Shown: positions 12,201 to 23,906, numbered from the stretch's first letter. The stretch: DNA of 64,000 nt from Mucidula mucida (GCA_015501055.1 JADNYV010000089.1:62001-126000), one strand, 5' to 3'. Notes: generated by a model from the sequence alone, not told the origin. Made by a program: numbers and translations.

Positions 12201-12723
12201 TGACACAAGAACCCGTTGCTCCACTGTCAAGAAGGGCACTCGTTTCCCATTCAGAGCCTGTGTGTACGCTCTCTATGGTTACTCGGAGTTTCATGTCCTG
12301 CCCCTTTGTTCCCCGGATGTACTTCCTCGACTTTTTCAACTCCGTCACAACTTCCACCGCAGCTTCCCTTGTCAACGCTCTGATCGCCATCACCTTCTCC
12401 TCCGTCGCTTCTCTCTCTCTCCGCTCCAGCATCCATGCTCTCAAAATTCCCACTGCTCTCGGCACGTCATCCTCTCTTAGCCGTTGTGCGATCCACTCGG
12501 GCGTATTTGGCTCAAATCTTTCTTTCGCAGGTTTTGGTGGTAAAGTCGTCAATGATATTTTAGATGTTTCAGTACCCGTACTGTAAATAGAATCTGCATC
12601 TGACGACCCTTTCCTTGATGACTGCTCCGGCAGGACTGCGTCTACTGCGGGAGCTTTGCAAAACCCAACTCTTCGGCCAACTTCTTCTTCTCCTCGTCGT
12701 TCATTTTGGTCCATAGACCCCAA
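9238..12723 (-). pseudogene. Gypsy B pol (protease-RT-RNase H-integrase-chromodomain)
   Basis: Protease with LLDSGATGSC (12723-11938 segment); a TGA stop at 11938-11940; RT with FFFVKKKDGS and VIVYLDDILI, then a precise in-frame gap equal to 525 nt of gypsy C, joining DDILI directly to NYEIYDKEMM of RNase H. A second TGA (10618-10620) replaces an Arg codon (CGA in C). The integrase segment (10602-9238) has the zinc-finger end (CQKCQVTKSH), the D-D-E core (GTDMIGE, DQGPQYHS, NGQTERLNQE) and a chromodomain (EVEKVVNSRKYRGG, VHWKGYG, TWEP). RT thumb, connection and the first RNase H Asp are gone, so this copy cannot be active by itself. Confidence 0.85.
12625..12666 (-). promoter_or_regulatory. 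-1 ribosomal frameshift signal, gypsy B
   Basis: Slippery heptamer G GGT TTT in the gag frame (12666-12660), a 6-nt spacer, then a 9-bp stem with one mismatch (12653-12645 with 12633-12625) whose loop holds the gag stop codon. Pol lies in the -1 frame. The identical arrangement is present in gypsy C. Confidence 0.75.
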
Positions 12724-13536
12724 ATCGTCTGGGGTCTACCCTTCTTCGGACAGAACCTGCTGACGTGGCCGTGTTCACCACAGCTGAAGCAAAGTCCTCT
12801 TCGACATGCGTTGTCGATGTCCATCGGCCTGCTAGTTCCTCCATAGGTAACGCCAGTGGCATCTTGTTGCATAATCGGTGTTGGGGGTGCTCTCGATGTA
12901 GCCGCCTGCGGAGCTAGGGGCCGGGACTGCATGCCGGACCTCTTGCTCGCCGTCCGTCTTCTCCACAGCTGATTGATCGGAATGATCTGTGCCTTCCAAT
13001 CCTTGTACTTCTCTGGCAACCCGTCTTGGCTGCCATAGATCTGATCAATGATCTTCTTGTTGACGTTGGTCTTGAGAAGTTGCACAACAAATGCGTCATC
13101 CTTCGAGTATCCTGCCTGAGTGAGCAGGACCTCAAACTTCTGGAAGAAATCTTGAGCGGTGTCTTGCCCCTGGCGCAACCGCTCAATCTGGTCTTGCGCG
13201 TCTCGCGCGAGGTTGGAGTCCACAAATCGCTTCTTCAGATGCTCCTTGAACTCCATCCAGGAGACCGTCAAAGTTCTGGTCCAAGTAGTTCTGGACCCAT
13301 GCATCTACGTGATCTCCTCGGATGTAGGAGAGAACAACATCGATCCTTTCGGAGTCAGATGTGAGGTTGTTCTTCTTGTCACAGATGTATGTAAACATGA
13401 ATTGCCACCAGCTCTTGTACTTGGCCTTGTCCCCGTCATAGTCATAAGGCTTGTTGACAAGGGATTGGCCTTTGGTTTTGACATCGGCATGATGAGCGGG
13501 TACATGATGAGCGGTTTCGGGTGCTTCGTTGGACAT
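12642..13536 (-). pseudogene. Gypsy B gag, frameshifted
   Basis: Starts at the ATG of MSNEAPETAHH (13536). After WVQNYLDQNFD about 20 nt present in gypsy C are missing and the frame shifts; the original frame resumes as VSWMEFKEHLKKRF. The C-terminal part has the CCHC zinc knuckle CFSCGEHGHVSRFC and ends ...LGFAKLPQ at 12642. Retrotransposon gag binds and packages the element RNA in virus-like particles. Confidence 0.8.
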
Positions 13537-14119
13537 GGTGAATCGGGGTGATGAGATTGGAGAGTGAAAGGGTGAAAGTGGTGATATGGGTGATGCAGAT
13601 TTGGATGAAACAGGTGAGGGAATAGAGGTTTGGATGAATAAGGAGGAGTCGCCTAGATCTGAAATAGAATCCAGGACTTGGTAGGGTGGGGAATGATGGT
13701 GTGTATCGTAAGGTAAGTAAAGTACGTAGGTATTGTAACTGTCTACGCTATTTTACCGACTACTGACTACGTATCTACGGAGCCCAAGAGCTCGTCACAA
13801 GTTTGCAATTGCCCAGCCAACGTCCCTCTGGTGTGAGGTAAGCCGAAGTTTTCCTGGGAACGGGGGTTGACCCGTAAACAGCGCCCACTAAAGTGCAACT
13901 GCCAAAAGTTTGTTCTTGTGAGAGCAGCTACTTCCAGCACCCGAGGCAGTTATCTCTAACTGTTAGCCGGCGCTACTGGGACCAATACACATGTATGCGG
14001 ACATGCGCTGGGATTAGGATTCCGTCGATCTGTAAACAGGAAAGGGAATGGGGAATGTGCGATGATCAAACAGCAAAGTGCTGATCAACAATCAGGGATG
14101 TGTGGTAGGTGGTAGAAAG

Positions 14120-14131
14120 TAGTTCCGATCT
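14120..14131 (-). other. Self-priming primer site, gypsy B
   Basis: AGATCGGAACTA (element strand) two bases after the 5' LTR. It is perfectly complementary to TAGTTCCGATCT inside the same LTR (plus-strand position 14240-14251), which lies about 30 nt after the TATA box where the RNA should begin. Confidence 0.7.
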
Positions 14132-14133
14132 TC

Positions 14134-14662
14134 TGTTAGCGACTGACTTTAGCCATGAGACTAAACCAGGTACCACAGCAAGAACTAAAGAAGAAAGTGT
14201 TTGCGTTCGTAAGACTAGGCTAGGCCAGATGTATAAATGAGATCGGAACTAAAGTACAATGATACTACACTACTGCTTATATACTAGTAAGTCTGTGTTT
14301 GGGACTCCTTGTCCATACGCGTTTCCACTAGGGATGCTCCACGCCCTTGACCCAGTGTTGTATGCTACTAGTCCGTGAAACCATTAAATATAAGTGGTAA
14401 CTTCATGTAAGTAATAATACTGAAACGACCATGTGTGCTACGAGTGTTGGTGGTGTGTATACAATAGGGAGTTCATGAGGTATCGGCATGTATGATGTCA
14501 TCCATGTGTTGGGTGTGTGTCCAACATGATTACGGCTTTGGTAATGCAAAGGAGTATGATCGGTGACAAAACAGATGATGAAACAGTCCGTTGGTTGATA
14601 AGACAAGCCCCCCGATAAGATATGATAAGATTGAAAATGTGAAAGTATTGTGATTCATAACA
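14134..14662 (-). repeat. 5' LTR of gypsy B
   Basis: 529 bp with TATA box (element strand TATATAAG) followed about 30 nt later by TAGTTCCGATCT, the likely RNA 5' end. The leader of about 600 nt between this LTR and gag (13537-14133) has no gene and is shared with gypsy C. Confidence 0.9.
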
Positions 14663-14678
14663 GTTGGGTCTGGGGGAG

Positions 14679-14987
14679 TGTTGAAGGAGACCCGACCATG
14701 TTGAGAGGTATGACCTGAGTCCCGACAGTGGAGCGGTCATGACCTGTTTCGGTCTATTTCATTTGCGATCTTTTATCTATCCCAATTCGGCCTCGACACA
14801 CCTCAGTTGCTACCACTCCGCTGTGCACAACTGAGGTGTGTATTACTTACGATACTTACAATTCACGACGCTGACAATACTCTACAGTCTAACATCTTCT
14901 CTTTACAACAGGTACAGCATGTTGTAATATACGAGTTGCTACCACTCCGCTGTGCACAACTGAGTCTAACATCCTCTCTTTACAACA
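14679..14987 (+). repeat. 3' LTR of copia A
   Basis: 309 bp, preceded by the polypurine tract CTGGGGGAG and followed by the target duplication CTACT (14988-14992). It pairs with the LTR at 5057-5365. Confidence 0.9.
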
Positions 14988-14992
14988 CTACT

Positions 14993-16189
14993 TGCATTTC
15001 TATTGGCACTTTGGTGACTATGAGATCCAGTCTCAGTTGAATGGATACATATCACTGAGATTGTATCATGTGTATCATAATGATTCCAGTGCGTTGAAGT
15101 TGCGTATCCGAACATGTACTTATACCGTATCTGAAAGTTGTACTTTCAAACGCTGAGTATGCACGGACTCTCCGGGTCTTTTGCCTAACCGAGATAATTT
15201 AGTTCCAGAAAACAATTTATATGCACCAAGCCTGAGACACTGACAATGGTGCTAACAGTACTAGTCACGTGCAAATAGGTCCTTTGATATGATCCACCTC
15301 CATGGGTGGCGAGATGGCATGGCTAAGCCGTGTCATGAGAGGTAGGGGCGTTGAGGAGACACAGACGCATAGGAATCCAGAAATCCGAAGGAGGTATCTG
15401 GTAGCCTTTCACGATTTGGTTCGTCCTATGCAAAAGGGCCAAGGGCCAGATGCAACGACAACGCCTCATCTCCTACTTCCGAGTCATCATTGCCGTGATT
15501 AGGTGGTTGAAGCCCAACACAAGAGTCGCATTTCTAAGAATGAGAGGGTGTACTCGCCACAGATGCCATTTACAGGAGAATGGGCTAGTGCGTAGTCATT
15601 GACAAGGGAAGAAGTCTTGATATTGTTGGGGTATAATGAGTCCAGTGATATGGCAGGAAAAATCTCACCGAACCAACAAGGAAGCTACGCTTGCGGGTCT
15701 TAGAAAGTGTGGCTTCTGCCCACAAGCCGTCAATGACCCACCTGATTGGATGCTGTTATCAAATTCTCCACTTGGATATTCTGCAATGCAGGAAGCTTCG
15801 GCTTGTCTGCCTCCGCGCTGAGGTCCAAAGACATTCAACTCACCAAAGAAGACAAGAGATAGAAAATAATGAGCAGCAAGAGGTATTGGGACCTGGAAGT
15901 AGACATGGAAGGCCCCGTTGGAGACAACAAGAAAGCCGAGTGAGTCGTTCCAGCCAGCACTGAATGAGATTATTGCGCAGGAGGTATAAGAGAGAGAATA
16001 TCGCGGCCTGTTGCAGATTCCGGAAGTTTGCTCAGCGTCGATTGTGAAGTGTACCATTGATAGATTATCATAGAGTGAGTGAACAGGTAGTACACGCTGG
16101 ACGTAAACAAGAGTTGATATTTCCCAAGTATTCGGGCAGGAAGCAGAGAACGTCACGGTGATCTAGTCACCTCGCATCACCATCACCAC
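14993..16189. other. Unassigned region with one open frame
   Basis: No recognised gene. An open frame on the minus strand (16156-15665, 163 codons) begins MTFSASCPNTWEIST and contains hydrophobic stretches, but I see no domain, no paralogue in the window and no clear splice structure. It could be an exon of an unrecognised gene or chance. The rest is AT-balanced sequence without coding signal. Confidence 0.3.
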
Positions 16190-18801
16190 CGGGGTTTCCT
16201 TCCTTTTCCTTCTTGCCAGCAAGCTCATACTATGCCCTGGGCCATCCATTCTCTATCTTGTATTTGGCTTGACCGTGATCGTTCTCAAATGAGATCCTCA
16301 TCGACTTGGCATTGACACCAGCTTTGGGCGGTGGTACAGATACCAATAACGCAACGATTACCAATGGAAAGCAGTCATTCGACGGATTGTTGTTCAACTA
16401 GTGCCATGTCGTAGACTCCTGTTTTATCAAAGCAGCGCGCAGAATTACGGGTATGTCAGCATGTCTTTACAATGTTCATAGTTTGCAAGATCTACTTTGA
16501 ACAGGCCCTATTTGACTAGCATCCTGAGATCCACTTTCACCTTTGTCCTCCTGGAACGCGCATATGTATTCCCTCCATCTTTTCATATAAACTCGCTTGG
16601 CCAAGATAGACATTGGCCTTGCTAGACATGTTGATTGACGATGTAGGGAGAAATCGTGTATCAGAACAACGGCTAGGAATTGGTATGTTGTCTGCTTTCG
16701 CGCTGGCTTTTTAAACTGACGGGCTATGTAACAGAACTCTTTCCTTCCGTTCTGCGGTGGCGGTGGCTGGTCGCCAGGTCGTCCACTCTGTTCCTTTGTT
16801 GACCACCCTCTTCATTACCGGCATACACGCCATTACTAATTTTGCCAGTGCGGACGGAATTTCGACAAGATGGCCGTCAGCGTTGCTGGAGATGCTGATT
16901 AACGCAAGAGAACAAGTTGTGTATGAGGATGATACCCAGAGATTGGTATGTTGTCTGCGTCTAGCTTGCGTTTTACTAACCAGGGGCTGTACACTTAGCA
17001 GGAGCTGCTTGTTCCCTCCTTGAATACTGCGCCGCGGCGGCGGTTGGTCACCAGCATGTCCGCGTCTTTTCCGACAGTTTCTCAATATGCCCCGTCCTCG
17101 TTACTGGCACCATATTATTGTACATCGCTTTCTTTTCCAGATTCCAAATGTACTCCACAGTGGGAAAAGAGACCATCATGTGTGGATGGCCAACACGTCC
17201 CAAACTCTGCAAGGATCTGCCTCGTCTCGTGCAGCAGCGAACTCTACATCTACCACCGCCGCTGAGATGCAACAAAGAGCCGTCATCCTTGTCAGATTCG
17301 AGGCTCCCATTATGGAGCGCCGATGGGTCGCTATATCGCCCATTTTTACCGTCACCTGCCTGTGTGCTGACATTGGCTGTACATCACATGGACACATGAC
17401 GTCCCGCTTATGAGCGCAGCTGGCTAGTAGGGCTTTCGGTACGCGCGCTGCGAGGCATGGCAGTTGTCTGTGCTCTAGGGGCATATGCAGTCGGACGTGC
17501 TTCTTGGATATGCCACGGCAGGTGTCTTTGGCGCCATTGTGTCCACCCATATGGTCGAGCATTTTGGCGCTTCATGCTTGTGTTCTATCTTCTCATCGTC
17601 TGCGCGTGGATCTTTTGCCTCTTTGTGACAGTTGCTAAAGTTTTATATCAGCCGATTATACCAGTATAGGTGATGGGTGCTGGAGAAATCGTCGGGACAG
17701 GCACCGAGTCCGTCTAATTTGCATGTTACGCCTCATATCCATCTTCAAGCAAACTTTCATCTGTGCCGGTTATTAACTACCTCCTTGTTGAAGAGTGATA
17801 CCTTGCGTAGGAACATTTTTCTCTTCCGCATTTATTTTAACAAGGCGCTTTCTGAGCGAGAAGAAAACAGGCGCCTCGTCTTCATTTGACAGAGATCAAT
17901 CTCAGCCGAAGTCGACTTTGATCAAAGTCGCTGGAATCCGTGAGCGCAGGTTTCTTTGTACCCCCACCGCTCCGCACAAAGCCGCCTTTCCCTACGTCAT
18001 TTTGCGCCTCATTGATGTTGAGCCCACTCTCTAAAACGTCATTAGCGCCCCCGCTACACACAAGTTCCGCAGCAGCCAACACTGCTACCACCTCTTTCGG
18101 TATTGTTACAGAAATTCTCGTGTAAATGCTCTGGAAGACATCAATGGACCCCAGAGCCAACATACAATTGGGCGGGATATGAACGTGGCAAATGACCAGT
18201 TTGTCTGGGACTATTGCTGTACATAAGGATTTCATCGGTCTTCCTTGCTATAGTCGTCAGCAAGGTGGACGTGAGCCTTTCTGTAAATGCCGGTGAGACC
18301 ATCGGGCGGAAATTGGACACGAGCGTATGACCACCATGTCCCGCACTCTGAGTGGGCTCGCCTTGCGCAGCCACAAAGTCTTTGTCTACCTACCGCCGCC
18401 GCCGTGGGTCGTCATCCTCGTCGTCTCCGCTTGGATTCACATGTCAATCTTGGAGCGCCCATTATGGACCAAGTACTGGTTGACTACGCGCCGCTCGATA
18501 TTGTTGGTGTTCCCGCTCTATGAAAGATACACCCAGTTCAATCTGATGCGGTTACAGTATGGCTTAGATATCCGCCTTTGTAGAGTATGAGCACCGAGAT
18601 TAACGGGACTAGCGCGCTTTTTCATGGGTATTTCAACATGTTTCCAAGATGGGTGTTCGCCCCTGCTGGAGATGACGATTGACGAAGGTAGAATGATTCC
18701 CAGAGATCGGTACATTGTCTGCTTCCATGCTGGGCTTTTGACTCACGGTTGTATAAGAGGACTCCCTCATTCTGCGCAGCGGTGGCTGTTTCCAGCTTGT
18801 C
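16190..18801. repeat. Decayed multi-unit repeat region, left part
   Basis: Starts with a module (about 16,190-16,520) also found at 25,490, 32,130 and 37,670 (shared 'ggtttccttcc...ccacccattctct' and 'tcgacggatt'). It is followed by several diverged units of about 280 bp, each with an intron-like core (GGTAYGTYGTCTGC ... ATATAACAG) and 'ggtcgtccgcgtcttttcc'-like sequence. Short ORFs occur in both directions but frames are not kept between copies. Element E inserted at 18,806/24,158, and the same unit continues after it. Confidence 0.55.
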
Positions 18802-18806
18802 CGCTT

Positions 18807-19057
18807 TGTTGGATCTCAAGAGGACTCGGACGACGAGGAGGAGAATGCACACAGTATATAGTCCAAATGTATGTAGTTTATATACTGTAAATATGAGGTG
18901 TATTAAAAGGGGAATATGGGGATCTAAGTAAGTAAATGAGTCAGTACGAGATGTCGGTGCAAACGGTAGCGGGTCGGTAGATACGGGAGCGGTTCGGTAA
19001 GTAAAGGAGCGGGTCCGTTGAGTAAGGAATAGCAAGTAGTCGGGCTTGTTATCAACA
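18807..19057 (-). repeat. 3' LTR of copia E
   Basis: 251 bp, plus-strand ends TGTTGGATCTC...TTATCAACA. Near-identical to 23907-24157. Confidence 0.92.
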
Positions 19058-19059
19058 CT

Positions 19060-22000
19060 CCCCCTCAAGCCGGAACGGCTGCGAGCAAAGTGTTTTGCCT
19101 TCGCGCTGGGAAGGGCTTTGGTGAGCGTGTCCGCGAGCATGTCGTCCGTGGGACAGTAGACAAGCTGGATGTCTCCGTTTGCAATCGCGTACCGTATGAA
19201 GTGGTACCGGATGTTGATGTGCTTTGTGCGGGCGTGAAATTGACCAAGTTCAGCGTGAGCAAGAGCGAGTGCTGACTGGTTGTTGTCATGGATGATGATG
19301 GCATCGTTAAGCGGTGTGAAAAGTTCAGAGATGAATTGACGCGTCCATAAGGCTTCCTTGCCTGTGTATGTCAACGCGATGTACTCCGCCTTGGTGGTGG
19401 AGAGTGCGACGATATCCTGCTGTTTAGACGACCACGAAACAGCTCCTCCGTCGATGAGAAACGCGTACCCAGAAATCGCCTTGCGATTCTCAATAGACAT
19501 CCCATCTGCATCAGCAAATCCTTCCAATCCTCTGCCTGATCCTTCTCCTCCAAAGGTGAGTCTCCAGCTGCGAGTACCCTTGAGATATTGTAGTGCATGT
19601 TTCGCTGCGTGCCAGTGTACGAGTCCGGGGTTGTCATTAAATCGGGAGAGGATGGTGGCCGCGTAAGCCAAGTGGGACGCGTGCCAGTTGTGATCCAGAT
19701 CAGTGATCCGACCACTCCTCTGTACGGATGTCGCTGTATCTCAGCGATCTCGAGCGCGTCAGTAGGACATTGGTCGCGTGAAAGTTGGACATTCGGGTCC
19801 ATAGGTATGGCAGGCGGTTTGCAGTCTTCCATGTTGAATCGCTGCAGGACGGAATCAATGTACGACGTCTGATTGATGGAAATGGTTCTGGCCGCTCTGT
19901 CGCGTATGATCTCCATACCCAGGAGCCAGCTGATAGGCCCCAACATTGTAATTTTGAACAGCTGCCCGATGTGATCCTGGATTTCTGTGATGAGTGAAGG
20001 TGAACTGCCCGTAATGGTACAGTCATCGACGTGAATCGCGAGAATGATGATGTCCGCACCGGTAACGAGTCTGAATACCGCGTGATCCTTTTCGAGTGCG
20101 GCAAATCCGAGTGTGGCGAGAGCGGCAGTGAGCTTCTCATACCACTTGCGAGAGCTTTGCTTGAGCCCGTAAATCGTCTTACGTAGACGAAGAACATATT
20201 GACGTCAATCCGCGAATTCAAAGTCCGGAGGCTGTTCCATATACAGCTCTTCTTCATCGTCAAATTCTCCGTTTAAGAATGCGCCGTAAAAGTCGAAGAC
20301 ATTGATGTCCCAATCATTACGTGCTGCGATGGCGAGAATGATGCGGAGTGATGCGAGTTTGGCGACTGGAGCAAAAGTGACAAAGTAATCCACTCCCTCG
20401 ACTTGTGTAAATCCTTGCGCGACAAGTCGCACCTTGTACTTGTCGATAACGCCGCCGGCTTTCTTCTTGATCCTGAGGACCCACTTGGATCCGATAATGT
20501 TCCGATCCGTCGGGCGAGGCACAATTTCCCATGTGCCCGCTTGCGTAAGCGTTCGGATTTCTTCCTCAATTGCTTTTCTCCACGATGGCCAGTCTGCACG
20601 TCGTTTCTCTTCCTCGAATACAGGCTCAATAGCCTCGGACTCTGCTATGGCAGCAGCCATGGCCATCTCCAACTGTTCTTCTGGCATTTCCACGTAGCCG
20701 GCCTCGGGCAACGCTGCAGACGAGTCTCGCAACGGTTTGGACGACTCGGCCATTTCTTGGGCCTTTTGTGATGGTTTCCGGGCGCGTTTGCCTTCGCGTA
20801 TATTCGCTGGGTCGAGTCCTTTGCGCTGAAGCAAGCCGCCAAGGAAGTCAGGGAGTTGGGACGCGTCGGGTGGGGTTGTGGACTGGGATGGAGACGATGT
20901 TGGACTTGGTGTTGTTGTGGACAATACGGCTGGTTGTGGAGCAGGCGCTGACGATGCTGGGGGCGTAGTAGGTGTGTTTTTCGCATTTTCAGCACTGGTT
21001 GTTTGCTGAATGCCATTTCTTCCTTCCTCCCCCTCATTCAGCATACTCTCTTGTACTCTTGTGTCCTCTCTTTCGTCAAATTTTACGCTTCTTTCAACTC
21101 CAATTGTTCGGTTATCCTCCCAATAAATCCGATGTCCGCTGGTCTCGCTGTCAAAACCGAGCCAGCGACCAACGCAAGCACGTCCGTCAAGCTTGGATCC
21201 TTTCGCGTTGTGGACCCAGACCTTGCACCCAAATTTGTGCAGGTCGCGAAGATTTGGCTTTTCACCATGGAGCATCTCGTACGGTGTCTTGCCGTCGAGT
21301 GCACGTGTCGATGTCCGGTTCTTCAACCAGACAGCGTGCTTCAACGCTTCGCCCCATAGATTCTTGGGTAGTCCGGATGCGTGGAGCATAGCGCGGACCT
21401 TTTCGAGGAATGTCCGGTTCAGTCGCTCTGCGATGCCGTTGTGCTCGGGTGTGTCGTGGACCGTGGTAGTGCGCTTGGTTCCTTGTGCAGCGAGATGAGC
21501 TTTGAACTCGTCGCTGCTGTATTCTCCGCCCTTGTCGGTGTGTAATTCCTTGATTTTTGCTGAATGCTGCGTGCTGAGCCATGCCTCGTATTGCTGGTAG
21601 GTTTCGAAGGTTTCGCTCTTCTGGCGTATAAGGAATATGGCGGAGTAGCGCGTGTGGTCGTCCGTATACGACACATAGTACTCCTTATGTTGAGGAGTGC
21701 GAATGGGAGAGGGACCCCAGAGGTCAGAATGAATGATTTCTCCCAGTTCCTTCGCACGAGCGCGTTCGCTGACCTTGCCGACAGGTTTTCGAGTCTTCTT
21801 TCCGTACTCACACGAGTCACAGGATTTCGGTGGCGGTTTTGATTCGTCAAGAATAATTCCTTCAACAATGTGGTTCTTCACGAGACGCTTCGCTGCGTCG
21901 GGCGCAATATGGCCCATCATCTGGTGAAGGTCGTCGAGTGATACGGTGATGGGAGTGTCGTGGGCAGCGTTTGCGCGAGGTACGTCTGTTTCAACGCGAT

Positions 22001-22914
22001 AAAGTCCTCCTTTAACAGGTACCTTTCCTAGAAGCTTGTCCTTGGGACCATAAATGCGGCATTCGGAGCCGCAAAACAACATGCCATATCCGGCGGCAGT
22101 AATCTTCGATACGGACAGCAATGATACGCCCAACTGCGGCGCATACAGGACATCGCGGACTAGGAACCGTATCCTCTCGCCGGCTTTTCCAGGAATGTAG
22201 ACGTGCATGTCTCCTTTTCCGATTGCCTGGAACTTCCCTTTGTCGGCTGCCGTGATGGATTTGGGTTGATAGACGTATAATTGAAGAGGCGATGGCGGTA
22301 GGGGGTCATGTGGCGAGACGCGCCTGAGTCGTAGATGTCGACCTGTGGATGTTGGGGAGCGTGGCGGCGGCGGCGAGAAATACCGTATCAAAGGTACGTG
22401 TGTAGGCCTCTTCTCCTTCATCTCTGATGACTTCTTCTAGGTCGTTTTCTGTATCAGACCAATCCTCGAGGTCTGGGATATCTTCGCCGGGATCAAAATC
22501 ACTGAAATTTCCAGTATCTTCTTCCTCCACCATGGAATACTCCCCCTCATCAGAGTAATCTGATGTACTTGCTACGCTCAACAGCGTGGGGAGGTCGTCG
22601 TCGTTCTCTGACTCTGAGTCAGACGTCTCGAGGAGTGGCGGCATGGAGTCGTAGTCTGACTCTGAGTTGGTCTTGTTGGGAATGGAAGTGGATAGTGCTG
22701 CTTCCGCAGCCTCGAGTGCGCTCTCCGGCACCTCCGCATACGGCTGGGCTACCTCGTCGTTGAGGTATAGACCCGCCAATCCTTCCAACCTCTCTTCTCC
22801 CTCGTCGCGCGGATATTCAGACCACGGCTCATCGTAGCCGCCGAGGTTCATTTCTGTAAGGTTGCGCCAATCCTGTTGGAGTCTCCTGACTCTGAGCCTG
22901 CGTGCGCGTACCAC
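19060..22914 (-). pseudogene. Copia E pol (protease-integrase-RT-RNase H)
   Basis: The order is acidic linker (22914-22340), protease motif IYDSGASRHM near 22,320, pre-integrase HQMMGH...CDSC, integrase (HSDLWGP, HTDKGGEY, HNGIAERLN), RT (VFDFYGAFLNGE, KTIYGLKQSS, IHVDDCTI) and RNase H (FADADG, DNNQSALALA, ADTLTKALP). Lesions: the linker is out of frame with protease; a base is missing just after protease (before PKSITAADKG); TGA at 20205-20207 within RT (then the frame continues); and one base is missing near 19,675 before AYAATILSRFN. RNase H has no stop before the LTR. Not functional as it stands. Confidence 0.85.
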
Positions 22915-23816
22915 ACGCCGTCATCGTTGTCGTCGGCCTTATTCGCCGACGCCCGTCCCTTGCCCTTTCCTCTTGGGCCTTGTCCTTCCTTCCCGCCTCC
23001 TTTTGCCCAACACTCTGCCTTAATGTGTCCCTTCTTGTGGCAGTTGTAGCACTCGACCGTGCTGCTGCGTCTGCTGCCCTGGGATCGTCTGCCGCGTCCT
23101 GAGGAGCCGCCATTCGCGTTGAACGCGGCCTCCTTCTCTTCCTTGACGCGAGTCTTGATTCGCCGGCGATCAGCTTCGTCGCTGATGCCGCGTACGTATA
23201 CGTCGGGTGTGATGGTCTGGCTGAGCAGTGCTGATGTCGCTGTCAGCGCTGCGAGGTAGGGGTTGTACGATGCGGGGAGGGAACCGAGCAGGATGGCAAT
23301 GAAATTGTCGTCGCCGGGGTCTGCGCTCATTGCGGTAAGCTCTTCGCGTAGAGCTTCGAGTTTTGAAAGGTGAGCCTTAACGTTGCCGTTCTCGGGGCAC
23401 CTCTCTTCCTGGAGCTTCCTCCTGAGGTCGACAGTCATCATCTTCGACCTCTTCTCAAACTCCTCCTTTACCTTCTTCCACATCTTCCCTGCTGACGACT
23501 CCCCCTTTACTTTTAGGAACAACGAGTTGGGAATCGTCGAAGCCAGAGCTTGCTTCACGATGGCCTCGTTTGCTTTCCAGAGCCGAACGACGCCTGGATG
23601 GCGATTGATGGAGTCGGTCTCCTCCTTGGTGGGATTGGCGGGATCGGCGGGGACTGGAACAGACGGTGGTGCGGCCGTCTCTACGAGGTAGTCGTCGAGT
23701 TGTGCTGCTTCGGCGGCGAACACAAAACGGTCGCGGTAGAACGTCCAATTCGTCCCGTCCGCTTTGCACTGCGGGACGCGGGCGAAGAACTCGATGAGTT
23801 TTGTGCTGGTGGACAT
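22848..23816 (-). CDS. Copia E Gag
   Basis: Intact 322-residue frame from ATG 23816 (MSTSTKLIEFFARVPQ). It shows the copia Gag polyprotein fold region (FEKRSKMMTVDLRRKLQEER, LREELTAMSADPGD) and a CCHC knuckle CYNCHKKGHIKAEC in a basic Gly/Lys-rich tail. It ends at 22848; pol continues in the -1 frame with no recognisable slippery site, so either a shift mechanism or an indel separates them. Gag could still form particles in trans. Confidence 0.85.
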   Translation of the reverse strand: MSTSTKLIEFFARVPQCKADGTNWTFYRDRFVFAAEAAQLDDYLVETAAPPSVPVPADPANPTKEETDSINRHPGVVRLWKANEAIVKQALASTIPNSLFLKVKGESSAGKMWKKVKEEFEKRSKMMTVDLRRKLQEERCPENGNVKAHLSKLEALREELTAMSADPGDDNFIAILLGSLPASYNPYLAALTATSALLSQTITPDVYVRGISDEADRRRIKTRVKEEKEAAFNANGGSSGRGRRSQGSRRSSTVECYNCHKKGHIKAECWAKGGGKEGQGPRGKGKGRASANKADDNDDGVWYAHAGSESGDSNRIGATLQK

Positions 23817-23893
23817 GGCGGGATGCGACGCGAAGAGGTACGTGGATCAATATGCAAGCAAGTGGATTTCTGATGGATAAATTAGGCACGGGC

Positions 23894-23906
23894 GGGGCCC
23901 ATAACC
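23894..23906 (-). other. Primer-binding site of copia E
   Basis: Plus strand GGGGCCCATAACC directly next to the 5' LTR; same site as copia A and G. Confidence 0.7.

Larger units (their letters stand above)
8696..14662 (-). mobile_element. Gypsy B: Ty3/gypsy chromodomain element nested in copia A
   Basis: LTRs at 8696-9236 (541 bp) and 14134-14662 (529 bp), TG...CA ends, minus orientation. Encodes gag with zinc knuckle, then protease, RT, RNase H, integrase and C-terminal chromodomain, the chromovirus order. It is about 90-95% similar to gypsy C. The flanks CCAAG (8691-8695) and GTTGG (14663-14667) do not match, so the usual 5-bp target duplication is missing. Coding lesions: about 20-nt gag deletion, in-frame 525-nt deletion removing the end of RT and the start of RNase H, and TGA stops. 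Confidence 0.9.
5057..14987 (+). mobile_element. Copia element A, dead, interrupted by gypsy B
   Basis: Two 309-bp LTRs (5057-5365 and 14679-14987) with TG...CA ends are flanked by the 5-bp target duplication CTACT at 5052-5056 and 14988-14992, so they are the two ends of one insertion. The order after the 5' LTR is primer site, gag-protease, integrase and the start of reverse transcriptase, which is the Ty1/copia order. The coding part is riddled with stops and a frameshift, and it stops in mid RT at 8695 where gypsy B begins. Only 16 bases of copia DNA (14663-14678, containing the polypurine tract CTGGGGGAG) remain between B and the 3' LTR, so most of RT and all RNase H are missing. Confidence 0.9.

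Noticed and set aside
15665..16156. 163-codon minus-strand frame as a firm gene
   Set aside because: No motif, paralogue, promoter or splice support; noted only as an unassigned frame.
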